Source: Hypsibius dujardini
Taxonomy: Eukaryota > Tardigrada > Eutardigrada > Parachela > Hypsibiidae
NCBI GenBank assembly: GCA_001579985.1
Contig: LRSR01001292.1
Span: 1 to 27,004, forward strand
Direction: 5' to 3'
DNA length: 27,004 nucleotides
Below are positions 1-10,026 of this stretch, piece after piece. The notes below the pieces were generated by a model, which did no database searches, was not told the DNA's origin, and worked only from the letters and a program-made list of their open reading frames with translations. The first letter of the stretch is position 1. Each line of letters begins with the position of its first letter. The translations under genes were made by a program, and so were the position numbers.

Positions 1-97
1 TGAACTGTGGAGTACCATGAATGGTACCTACCTGCGCCTCCGTGTCGTGTCAAGGGCAGCGTAACAGTCTTAATCAGTCTAAATTCACCCAACGCAC

Positions 98-2929
98 CTT
101 GTAATTGTCGGGCATGGTGATGGTCTTGATGGTCTTCAGTTTGCGGAGATCCCACACTTGGACGGTGTTGTCCTTCGACGCGCTGACCAAATGGTATCCG
201 TTCTCCGAGAAGGACATTCCGACCACCTCATCCAGGTGATCCGTGAAATTTGCGGCACTCTCCGCCTGGCGAATCTCCCAAATGCGGATGATTCCACGGG
301 ACGTTCCGGCGGCCAGAATCATACCGTCCGGATGAAACTGAGCTGCGGTAATACCTGCACAAATCCGTAACAACGTCAAATGTCTGACCAAGTAAATCTC
401 GCAATGGCATCTACTCTCATGTACGATTATGAGCGAGAAAATCTACTCTCATGGACGACTTCGAGCGAGAACATCTACTCTCATGCACGACTATGAGGGA
501 GAGCTCGCAGGTGCAACTGACATACCGAGGTTGTCAGGGTCCGACTCCAAGCGGTACGTCCTGCCGGTGGCAATGTCAGAAAACGCCCAAGTCTACCAAA
601 CAAAAACAATCTGTAAACTACGAGCGCGTAAACAAGAGGTTGTTAATGAAAACGCGGATTTCACTTGGATGTACCGAATCGAGTGAGGCACTCAAGACAT
701 AATCCCACGCCGGATGGACACTGACAGCCTTTACGGCTCCTCTGTGGATGCCGAAAGTATGGAGACACTTGCCGTCCTCAACGTTCCACGCGCGGAATGT
801 CTTGTCGTCCGACGCACTCAGCACAACATTCTGAAAGAAAGAACCAATAATAGAACCAGCATTCTGCGTCTGCAAGAAACAACCGACCACAACGAAGCAA
901 GGATGAAAACGGGTAAACCCACACCCAAAAAAAGCGGAACAGCGCAAGTGTCAAATTCGGTTTGTAGCGAAACGGCAGAGAAGAACTCCCAAGAAATGCC
1001 CAACCTTCACTAGCATTATCACAACAACTCACCTTGGTAGGAACAAAAGCAACGCGATTGATCTTTCCGGTGTGGCCCTTGCAAGACGCTACGACATTTT
1101 CTGGGTCGCGTTGATGGACAACGACCATGCCGTCGTTTCCGCCGGTAACAACCTGCTTGTAGTCGCCCGTTTGAATGTCAATACAAGTGATACCGCCAGG
1201 GGTAGTTTTGTGCAGACTCTGAGAACGGATAAAAGAGCAATTATCCTTTTCAGTAAACCAAGTCACAATTAGGCATATATCCCGGTTCACGTCAAAACAT
1301 ACTGGGATCGAATGCGTGACATGGTATCCTTTGATCTGATCGACGGTGGCCAAACCCTCCGGCACTGCTTTACCACGCTACAAAATAAAAAGCGTCAGAA
1401 ACACTTGGTTTTATGTTCACCGGACAAACTGTCTCACCTGTTTCCGCTCGGCAGTCAACTGCTCGTTCCTTGTAACAATCTGTAGAACAAAGAGGAAATT
1501 GAATCGAGAAGGACCAACAATAGAAAACGTCAAGTTCACCTTCTTCAGAACAGGTTCCGGAATGCCCATCGGCTGGCCGATATCCCCGTCTTCGGCCATG
1601 GATTCGCGATGGTCCCCACCGCCATTGCTCATGACAATTTGCGGTTTCAGCGTGGCTAACGCTTCCCGAGCTGCGGCGAGCTCCTTTTGCAAACGGGCAA
1701 TAACCCGACACGCAGCATCGTGCTGGTAAAGTGCATGCGAGAGCTCTAAAAAAATACGTTTCCATCATCAATCAACCAATTAGTAACCAGTTTCCATGGT
1801 CAATCAATCAATCAGTAACCAGTTTTCATGGTCAATCAACCAATTAGTAACCAGTTTCCATCGTCAATCAACCAATCAGTAAGCAGTTTCCATGGTCAAT
1901 CAATCAATCAATCAGTAACCAGTTTTCATGGTCAATCAACCAATCAGTAAGCAGTTTCTATCGTCAATCAACCAATCAGTGAGAAGTTTCCATGGTCAAT
2001 CAACCAATCAGAAAGCAGTTTCCATCGTCAATCAACCAATCAGTAACAATCTTGCTGCTTTCAGCTTGCTGATTCGAGTCAACCTTGAAACTTAAAAGAA
2101 ACGAGCTTCTCAAGCAAATTAAATCGTGAATGTGCAACGCAGGTACTTTAACACCAAACAATGTGATAAACGAAACAAAGAGATAAAGTCATTATTCTGC
2201 AAAAAAACGCATTTTAAGAATATATACTTCAGTTTAGAGACATCGAATAAAGGCAGTTGAACAGCTCATCAATCAATCAGTCGATACAGTAACTGAGAAC
2301 CAAAAACCATTCACAAAACAGCTCAAAATAAACAAATACCTTGGCGCGTCGACTGTAACTGCTGTTTCAGTGTGTGATTATACAGCATCACAGAATCCTA
2401 CAAAAAATGGGCAATCCACTAAAGCATTGTGGGACAACGGTGCGGTACGATGCAGAGGATGAAACAGGCAGGCAGACAGACAGACAAACACAACAAGCAG
2501 TTGGACCTCCATACCCATTCGTCCTGCAGGGTCTTCAACAGGCCTGGCACTCCCGCCAGCGGCGCCAACTTCGGCTTCACAAATTTCGGAGCTGCAATAA
2601 ATCAAGGAATTTGAATTTGCAACCCGCGGGAAGATTTCGGGACGGGGATTATAGTTTCGGACCTTTAATGGCAATGAGCTGCTCTTTCGCTAAGGCTTCT
2701 CCGTTGTTGGGATCGGTGCCGTATTCGTCCACGTATTTCTCAATCAGTCTCCGTTCGTAAACACCACCGGAAATCGACGAGACCACAGGATCCTCGGGCA
2801 CTTCACCGCTCACTGCCAACAACGGAAAAGTTTGAAGTTTGAAAAGTTTGAAAGTGATCATGTTTTGCAGCCGCAGGAGTCGGCTAGTAAGGAACGAGAG
2901 TTGTACTTACATCCGCAAATCAAAGACAT
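98..2929 (-). CDS. PRPF19: Pre-mRNA-processing factor 19 (U-box/WD40 E3 ligase), 3' end off window
   Basis: Core subunit of the Prp19/NineTeen complex, a nuclear K63-type ubiquitin ligase that activates the spliceosome. Exons, read on the minus strand: 2929-2911, 2812-2663, 2591-2515, 2397-2340, 1745-1540, 1479-1438, 1377-1303, 1218-1033, 830-675, 592-526, 354-98. Phases join without a break and give 431 residues. The start MSLIC plus EVPEDP and [10 protein letters not shown] form the U-box (about 1-70). A coiled coil with [18 protein letters not shown] (from about 104) and [12 protein letters not shown] follows. RGKAVPE (185) leads into WD40 repeats from about 200, including [20 protein letters not shown] and AQFHPDG. 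Human PRPF19 has 504 residues, so about 70 C-terminal codons lie beyond position 1. All donors are GT; exon 2 uses a weak one (GTCCGA). Divergent from CHMP2A. Identification is from remembered family sequence and is secure. Confidence 0.95.
409..504. repeat. 32-bp minisatellite, three copies
   Basis: Three head-to-tail copies of a 32-bp unit beginning ATCTACTCTCATG (409-440, 441-472, 473-504), differing at a few bases. They fill about half of the PRPF19 intron between exons 592-526 and 354-98. Confidence 0.9.
1759..2046. repeat. Degenerate ~32-bp minisatellite, about nine copies
   Basis: Repeats of a unit like GTTTCCATGGTCAATCAACC followed by AATCAGTAACCA, spaced 31-36 bp because the internal CAAT run varies in length. 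It occupies the left half of the 594-bp PRPF19 intron 1746-2339. The remainder of that intron (2047-2339) is unremarkable AT-rich sequence with one more CAATCAATCAG at about 2270. On the PRPF19 sense strand the core reads TGATTGGTTGATTGA. Confidence 0.88.
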
Positions 2930-3381
2930 CTTAACACTTGTCCAAATTCTGAAACAGCAGTTTGATTTCTGTAAGGTGTCCGATTTCAGAAAAGATGCAG
3001 CGTGTAAGAAAATTTACAGGTGAAGACGCCGTCGCATTAACGCTCTTTCCAAACGAAAATGGGAATCTTCGCTTCGGCTTCAGTAGAGTATGAGTGCCGA
3101 ATGAGGGGTCCTGAAGGGGCTGGGGGCGGAGCTCAAGCTCAAAGCCCCCTGCTCTTCCTCTGCGGAGTCACACTGTGCAATGAGTCAACTGACTCGGATG
3201 AATGATGCGTCATCCAAACAAACCAGAAATCCAACATCCCACTGCTGCTCTGACGTCTTCTGGGTTTTCCTACAATATATTTCTAGTCTGGATTTTCAAG
3301 TTCGTGTTTCTGCTATCTTGTTTGTGGATTCTTGGACCATCTCATCAAGTTCAAGTGATCAGCAGCAGCAGCAACACCGCC
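2930..3381. promoter_or_regulatory. Bidirectional intergenic region PRPF19/CHMP2A
   Basis: 452 bp separate the two divergent start codons, so both promoters and 5' UTRs must lie here or in undetected 5' exons. I see no convincing TATA box. The purine-rich stretch at about 3110-3170 and the CAGCAGCAGCA run just before the CHMP2A start are the only compositional features. Role inferred from position only. Confidence 0.45.
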
Positions 3382-5046
3382 ATGGAATTTTTATTTGGAA
3401 AGCGCAAGACGCCCGAGCAGCTGATGCGTGAGAATCAGCGCACCCTTAATAAGGCCATGCGGGATTTGGACAGGGAACGCGCCAAGATGGAGCAACAAGA
3501 GAAGAAAATAATCGTGGACATCAAAAAGATGGCCAATGCTGGCCAGATGGTGAGGCAAACGTGGTCGATAAGCGACAAGGCATTTTGGCTAGTTTGATTG
3601 ATCAATTTCTGTTGATTGATTGACTGTACTGCCTTGATTGGACAATTCATTGATTACCAGGCTTTCATTGATTGATTAGTTCGCTTCTCTTTTTCCTTCA
3701 ATGCTCTAGATTTATTGATTGATAGACGAAGTTTGTCATTTTTTACAGCAGCGTGTGCTTGACTATTGGAGACTGATTGAATGATTCGTTTGGAGGAATC
3801 GGCCGCGTAGGCCACCTAGTAATGACTCACTTTTCATCTTGTCACTACGGGTGGACTTCAGGCAGTCAACTGTCCAAACCTTGCGCTAACCGAATTAAGC
3901 GCTTTAACTCGGGGTTGTGTAAAACAGCCATGCAACGAGCGTAATGGCTTAACTCGGTTAGCGCAAAGTTTTTGCCACGTCGTGTGTAGCACTTGTGTAC
4001 ACTGAGTCATTACTCATTTATAGTGGTTGTCGCTGTCTAGATAATAAGTTTATATGTCGAATAAGATAAGCATACTAGCACATCCGTTAGTGTTTCTTCT
4101 TGCTTTTTCAGGATGCAGTGAAGGTGCTGGCGAAGGATTTGGTCCGCACTCGGCGATATGTGAAGAAGTTCATGATGATGCGGGCCAACATTCAGGCAGT
4201 GTCGCTCAAAATAACCGGCCTCAAGTCGACCAACGCCATGGCACAAGCCATGAAAGGAGTGGCAAAAGCCATGGGTCAGATGAATAAACAGGTAATTAGG
4301 TCAGACGTAACAAGGTTCCTCTGCAGGAGATTTGAACGGTTGGATCCATTGATCCGAGTCACAGATCCAGATACAGATCCTGTCACTGATCCAGACACAG
4401 ATTCGAGTCACAGACCCAGTCACAGATCCGAGTCACAGATCCAGTCACAGATCCGAGTCACAGATCCAGACACAGACCCAGTCACAGATCCAGTCACAGA
4501 TCCAGTGCCGTTTCCACCATGACTTCTGAGACACATCAAACGACGTCTGGTGCGATGTCGCCCTGTTAATGTTTTGCTATTTCTCTCTTCTGCAGATGAA
4601 TCTTCCCCAAATTCAGAAAATCATGCAAGAGTTTGAGAAGCAGTCCGAAATCATGGACATGAAGGAGGAAATGATGAATGACGTTATGGATGACGCTATG
4701 GGTGACGACAACGACGAGGAAGAAACGTGAGTGACCATTTAAAGTGACCTTCGCTTTTTCTTCTGAGGATGACCAGCTGGTTTAAACCTGTACTTGGGCT
4801 GTTCTTGCGTTATTAAGCATTCGTAAAACTAACTCAACTGTTCATTTCAGGGATCAAATTGTCAACAAAGTTCTGGATGAATTGGGACTGCAGATTGCCG
4901 ATCAGGTTGGAAACCTGCCCATCGGTCAGGGCACCGTTGCGCCAGGCGGAGGTGTGGCAAAAAAGACACCTACCGCCCAACCAGCCGGTGGAAGCGACCT
5001 GGATGCTGATTTGGAGGCTCGGCTCGAGAATCTACGCCGGGAATGA
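3382..5046 (+). CDS. CHMP2A: Charged multivesicular body protein 2a (ESCRT-III, Vps2 family)
   Basis: ESCRT-III subunit that co-polymerises on membranes for endosomal sorting, abscission and nuclear envelope sealing, then recruits the Vps4 ATPase. Four exons: 3382-3549, 4112-4291, 4596-4726, 4851-5046, giving 224 residues (human 222). The N-terminus MEFLFGKRKTPEQLMRENQR is the family signature; a basic/charged helical core follows with KDLVRTRRYVKKF and MRANIQAVSLKI, then EIMDMKEEMMND and an acidic stretch. The C-terminus LDADLEARLENLRRE fits the MIT-interacting motif that binds Vps4. The frame is open upstream to ATG 3202, but that would add 60 residues not found in the family, so 3382 is chosen. 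Convergent with TFIP11. Confidence 0.97.
3826..4016. mobile_element. MITE-like inverted-repeat element in CHMP2A intron 1
   Basis: The left part holds AGTAATGACTCA (about 3826) and CTTGCGCTAACCGAATTAAG (about 3879); the right part holds their reverse complements, CTTAACTCGGTTAGCGCAAAG (about 3948) and TGAGTCATTACT (about 4003). The arms are imperfect and about 80 bp long. No open reading frame inside, so a nonautonomous element. Its core (3876-3983) recurs at 24451-24560. The rest of the intron (3550-3825, 4017-4111) holds TTGATTGA repeats only. Element class is inferred; no target-site duplication was established. Confidence 0.6.
4351..4507. repeat. 12-bp minisatellite in CHMP2A intron 2
   Basis: Tandem variants of CAGATCCAGTCA with interspersed CAGATCCAGACA and CAGATCCGAGTCA. 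The array is open in the frame of the preceding exon, which makes a DPDTDP-like read-through, but the flanking splice sites and CHMP2A homology place it in the intron 4292-4595. Confidence 0.85.
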
Positions 5047-5664
5047 GTGGCACGGCTTTTGTATTCGTGCCAACCTTTTTACTTCGTTTCCTTTCCATGT
5101 GTTTTCTTAAGAGACTTTATGCACTGCCGCGCTTTGTCTGAAGTCTTCTTCTTCGTCGCTTGCCTGATTGGTAGGCTGATTGATATCTTAAAGCTGCTGG
5201 TGCTCTTTGCGAACAGGTAGCCTTTTTCTCTATCCTAATACACATTTAATCAGACTGTATTAATCCTGTAAGTACAAATACGCGAATATTGTTGTCGAAT
5301 ATGCGTAAACTGCGTTTATACATCTGTTTCTGCACGATCGTACGGATATAATTGCAGAATCAGTTTCCAGTTAGCTTGTTCCTTTCTCGGCATGACGCCT
5401 CGTGCCGACACCATTTGTGTGGATTTTTCAGTCAACAAACTCTTTCCAACTGCCTGATTCTCTCGGGTCTTTGTAGTTTCTGATTCCCCAGTGCGTATTA
5501 CAGCCGACCTAACTCGTTTGCGCATACCTGAATGGGAATGCGGGTGTTGTCTGTGACGAGCACATAAAGCTCAGCACTCTCGATCTCAGGATTCACGAAA
5601 ACAATGTTAAAACGCAATGGTAAGTAGAAGTAATAATGAAAAGCAAAACAACCAGTTAATCACA
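5047..5664. other. Convergent 3' intergenic region CHMP2A/TFIP11
   Basis: 618 bp between two stop codons facing each other; it must hold both 3' UTRs and poly(A) sites. I saw no canonical AATAAA on the plus strand or TTTATT for the minus-strand gene. A minus-strand open frame at 5316-5525 has no recognisable similarity and is not called. Confidence 0.5.
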
Positions 5665-8600
5665 TTAGAGAGACGAGCGCGTCAGTTCTTCCAATCCAAT
5701 TGGCACCCAATTCGTGCCGCGCTGGACGAAAATGACATCCCGATCGATTGAGATGTTCTGCGAGCCAAACCGAAACACCTGCTTCCCGTGATAATTCTTC
5801 CCGACAACCGGCATGAAGATGGCGCCCAATTCTTCTGCCCGCCTGCCCACCACATCCTTGAAAGTCGGTGCGGAGTTGATGTAGCCGAGTGTTACACCCG
5901 GATTCGGAAGTAACGGCGGTGGAGGCGGAGGAGGCTGCTGCTGCTGCGGCATGGGCGGCAAAGGTGCAGGAGTAGGCGGTGACAGCGGTTCGTCGTCGTC
6001 ATCATCAATTGCGCCAGCCATGCGGATTAGGGCTTTCGTCAAATTCTCCTGTACGGAAGGGTGCTCACGAAGCTTCTCAGGTATCATCCCTTTCCAGCCA
6101 CTATACCAGTTGGGAATTTCCTCCATGTCGGGGTTGCGGGCTAGCCATGCATCCAGAACAGCCAGCCACTTCGGGAAGAAGTGTTTCTCGAGGAGGGCTG
6201 CCATAGCGCTGACAGGCATCAGCTTGCTCCATTCCATGGTCCAGTTCCATGGATCCAGAATCTGCGACCGCGGATTTATCACCTGAATAATGAACGAATT
6301 TGTACATTAGAGAGCCTTCACAAAATGACATCTTTGCTTAAGCTTACCATGCGTTCCATCACTTCGTGCAGCTTGGGCAGAATGTTCCTCAGCAAAAACT
6401 GCTCCAAGGTAGCCGGGGAGAAAACATCCACCCAAGGCTCCACCATTAGACGCGCTGACGGATCAATCGGTTTCCATTGCGTCAACGCCACACTGAGTTT
6501 CTGCCGGATTGTGCCGTACAGAACTTCCAACCGAGAGCTGAACGACTGAACTTCCAGCCATGGATGAATCCAGTGATGGATCGGAACTGGGTCCACAGTA
6601 GGATCCCATGCTTCGGTTTCCGCGATCAATCGCGGCAGCACCAGTTGCTCCAAGATGTCATCCTGCATTCCGTGATCCCATGCCTTCACAAGTCTGAGGA
6701 TCGGATCGTTGTCAACGAACGATCTGGGCGACCATCTCCTACAAAAACAGACAGATTAGAATGACTGAACTTTCAAATTGACGAATGCGGAAAATTCTAG
6801 ATTAAGAAACGGTAGAGATAATGCAAGTCGAGGGCAGTCGGAAAGACAAAACACGTAAGTGATACGCACATTTGACTGCCTAAGGTCCACTCGTAGTGAC
6901 CAGATGGAAAGGCAGATTTAACTTACAAAACTGCCTGTCTCACAGGTGGCATCCAAGCGGTCCAGAGCACATTTTGGAACGGATTTCCGGTTGTCCTCGC
7001 GACTTCAAAGGACCGTTGGTTTGGTTCCAGCAGCCGGCGCCACTCAATTATCTCCCGCATGGCAAAGGTCGGATCGACTAACGGATCCCAGTGCATCAGA
7101 TATCGAGCCATCTAAAAATCAAGATAAGATGTACCAGTTTACAAGTTGGAGAAAAATCGGATCGCTTTCGACAACTAACTTACAATTGGGCTGACAATGG
7201 CCGCGGCGAGCTGATCGAATTCGAACGATCGGTAATCCTCTTGGTGATGGTCGTACAAGTTGTTGAAAATGCCCAAACAATCATCTAAAGACATTGTATC
7301 CTGGTTGGCCACGAGTCGATCGATCATATCGAAGACCACGTTGAGTCGACCGACGTGGTAGTCATCCCGTTCCTTGTCCTCCGTCAGAACCTTCTGCTCG
7401 TCCTCCAAACTAGCGGCCAGATTCTTCTCGTACTCGAGTTTCTTGTTGCTTTCCACAATCCGGGCTTCGCTGAGGTCGATCAAGAGATCGAGGTTATGTC
7501 GCAGTTCGGCCACGTCGAAGATTCTTTCAGGCCCGTCGTCGTCATCCCGATCTCGCTGTGTATGCATCGCATGATAACCTACAGCAAGAATGGACTCAAA
7601 TGTCGGACGCTAAAAATATCCATAAAAAATACAAGGGAGACAGCAACGTAATCCATACCTGACAACACCCTCGTCTCCTTTCCCGTCATGTCGATCACTT
7701 TGACCTTGCTCAATTCCGAGGTGTCCCAGCCACCAGCCACCTTGCTCTCCTTATCCTCCAGTACTTCCTCCACGGTTCGAAATCGGTAGTTGGGCACATC
7801 TGCTCCGTCCTTTTTGCGCCACTGCTTTGACTGCTGGACGGCAGCTCGTCTCGCCGGCTGCACACTGGGCTGCTCTACATCGACTTCCCGCGGATCGCGG
7901 ACCTTCTCCGAACCGTAAGCACCGATCGCTCCCTTTCCCTTGCGGACCACAACTTCGATGGGTTTTGTTATGCCCTCGCCTTCCTTTCCCAAGCCCTGGC
8001 CGGGTTTAAATCTGAAAAACCAGATCATTAAAACAGGGATATTTATCCATCAAATGAAAGCCTCCATCTAAAACGACAAGTCAATCAGTACGAGGTAAAG
8101 GCTATTAACCAGACCGGTTTTTTTCAACGTTGATTTCTAGGCACTGCAGTGCTGTCATGCTATAGCAGATGGCTTGAAACATTCAGAAACATTCTCTGAC
8201 CCATTTTAGTTCGTTCCTAAGCGTTCACGGTTCGAATGTGGGTCCAAAAAGAGGAAGGGAAGAATCTCAATGGAGAAGTGTGCAAGCAGTCCGGTAGAGG
8301 CGCCACTTCGGTTCCTTATGCGCCGTCGTACCCAAAAACGACTTACACGCCGCCTGCCGGCCTGGTTAAATTACGATTTCTAAAACGGCCTGGTTAAAAC
8401 GCCTTTACCTCGTACCGGTACAAAAACTGATAAAAAAATTAGCACAATGTCAATGACTTAAGAAATAAATAAATTTCAAATCCCTACGAGTAATAACGAC
8501 CATACGACGATGTACGTGATGGCAAAGTCTCAACGCATTCGCCAACAAAACCAATCAATCAAATCCATTAATTAATCAATCGAGCGAACGAAAAAAGAAC

Positions 8601-9523
8601 ATTTATCCGCCTTACCCCATCTTCCCCATTAGCTTCAAACCAATTCCCTTGGTATTCTTCTCCCATTTCCCGAAGTCCTTGTTCATCTCCATTCCCAAGC
8701 CCGCAAATGTCTTTGCTTTCCCACCGCCGCGCTTTCCCGAACCCTCAGTCTACAAGCAAATGAAATCGCACGGTTAACCATTATTCCACCAGCGAAAAGA
8801 TTCTCTCAAGCAATCGTACAACCAGCCAACAAAGAACTCACCTTGGGTGTTTTCGGGGAACTTACAAAGCTGACCTCGTCCTCGTCGTGCACGCGATTCT
8901 TACCTTTTTCGCTGCCCTCTTTGACGCCGCCCGAAACGAAGCTCAACGGCGCAGAGTAGTCTGCTCCGCGATTTTTCTTCCCGCCACCGCCGCCGCCGCC
9001 GAAACTGGGTTTATCTTCATCGCTGTCACCATCAGCCCACATGCCTACAAAAAATATTACAAAACTCCACAATTATATACATAAAAGGACGCAAAAGCGG
9101 AAAAATTACCACACAAGTCGCACAATGAACCAATCAAACGACCGTGACATATTCGCCATAGTTTTAACGGTCCCACGAAATCAATCAATCAAACGACCGT
9201 GACATACTCGCCATAGTTTTAACGGTCCCACAAAATCAATCAATCAAACGACCGCTCCATATTCGCCATAGTTTTAACGGTCCCATCAAATCAACCAATC
9301 AAACAGTTGACAAACCAATTTAGCGACAGAGTTTAAATTTAGAACCATCATGCTCCAGCTAGAAGCTCCTAGAAGCTGGTATGTTTATACGATAAAACAT
9401 TTGTTATGGGAGAAATTTCTCACCGTAAATCGCATCGTCTTTGGTGAACTTGCGTCGCTTGCGAGAGGTCGGATCCAAGGCGTCCCGATAATCGTCGTCC
9501 GTCACTTCGAATCGCTCCACCAT
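5665..9523 (-). CDS. TFIP11: Tuftelin-interacting protein 11 (G-patch spliceosome disassembly factor)
   Basis: Metazoan Ntr1/Spp382 homolog: its G-patch stimulates the DHX15 helicase to dismantle spent spliceosomes in the nucleus. Exons on the minus strand: 9523-9424, 9044-8842, 8749-8616, 8011-7659, 7578-7184, 7111-6927, 6738-6348, 6282-5665, giving 792 residues (human 837). The TIP N-terminal region has FEVTDDDYRDALDP, then YGMWADGDSDEDKPSFGG and DYSAPLSFVSGG. The G-patch spans about 134-176 (TKGIGLKLMGKMGFKPGQGL). KGKGAIGAYGSE and VKVIDMTG follow, then the GCFC-type helical domain with VPIHHWIHPWL and LLEKHFFPKWL. The C-terminus has GKQVFRFGS and WVPIGLEEL. A stop codon lies in frame just upstream of ATG 9523, fixing the start. 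A proline/glutamine tract at about 677-706 replaces a charged linker. Confidence 0.95.
8088..8416. repeat. Inverted repeat with ~26-bp arms in TFIP11 intron 3
   Basis: Left arm TACGAGGTAAAGGCTATTAA at about 8089, continuing CCAGACCGG; the right arm at about 8389-8416 is its reverse complement with few differences (CTGGTTAAAACGCCTTTACC, then TCGTACCGG). The ~275 bp between hold no gene. It could be a degraded MITE. The rest of the 604-bp intron (8012-8615) holds only CAATCAATCAA at about 8562. Confidence 0.5.
9131..9305. repeat. 55-bp minisatellite, three copies
   Basis: Three copies of a 55-bp unit starting CAATCAAACGACCG (9131-9185, 9186-9240, 9241-9295) plus a short partial copy. Each contains ATTCGCCATAGTTTTAACGG or a one-base variant. 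It fills most of TFIP11 intron 1 (9045-9423). Confidence 0.93.
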
Positions 9524-10026
9524 TCCAGGACAGATTCAAATCAAAAACGACTGTGGAAAGCTCGACAAGGGTTGTAGGTCTGGAACTACTAATAGGCAAA
9601 GAAGCACTCACAGTACTAGTAACTCTGGGACCGTGAAATGTTTCATTGGAAATCCGATTGAAATAAAATGAATGGAGAAGACCTGACGTCTCTGACAGTC
9701 TGGAGCGGTGGCGCAGAGGCTCTGAACACACACACAGGAAACACGACGAACGAACGTACAGTAGTACGTATCAGCGTGCGTCATTGCTTACGTTGATGTA
9801 ACGTAGCCTACGGTACGCTACACATGCGTATGATGGCTACGTCATCGCGGCAACGGCCAGCAGGCCAAACCGTTGCGCGCGACGAAAGTCTTTGTTTATT
9901 TTTATTATTCATCTGGGCAAAATTTCGCTTTTCGCACTGCATTTTACAGCACCCGTACGGAAATTGCGAAGTCGTATTTCCAATCAACAGAGGCCAAGCA
10001 TCGTTGTTATTGAGTTTGACATTTAT
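9524..10026. promoter_or_regulatory. Bidirectional intergenic region TFIP11 / coiled-coil gene
   Basis: 503 bp separate two divergent start codons. The middle (about 9755-9850) is dense in ACGT/TACG words and includes TACGTCATCG at 9838, resembling a CRE/ATF half-site (TGACGTA on the other strand). Promoter role inferred from position; the site is a motif match only. Confidence 0.4.

Noticed and set aside
409-504. Three regularly spaced 32-bp repeats as a CRISPR array
   Set aside because: The units are directly tandem with no spacers, inside an intron of an animal gene.
2465-2492. Short CAGGCAGACAGACAGAC run in a PRPF19 intron as a seventh array
   Set aside because: Under 30 bp; too short to treat as an array, mentioned only for comparison.
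3202-3381. In-frame 60-residue N-terminal extension of CHMP2A
   Set aside because: The family starts at MDLLFG/MEFLFG, needed for membrane insertion; the extension resembles no CHMP and is likely 5' UTR.
4292-4522. DPDTDPVTDP-repeat C-terminus for CHMP2A by intron read-through
   Set aside because: The GTAATT donor and the next two exons restore the conserved ESCRT-III sequence and MIM; the repeat is intronic.
5316-5525. 69-codon minus-strand frame between CHMP2A and TFIP11
   Set aside because: Basic composition, no recognisable similarity, no splice partner; probably 3' UTR or spacer.
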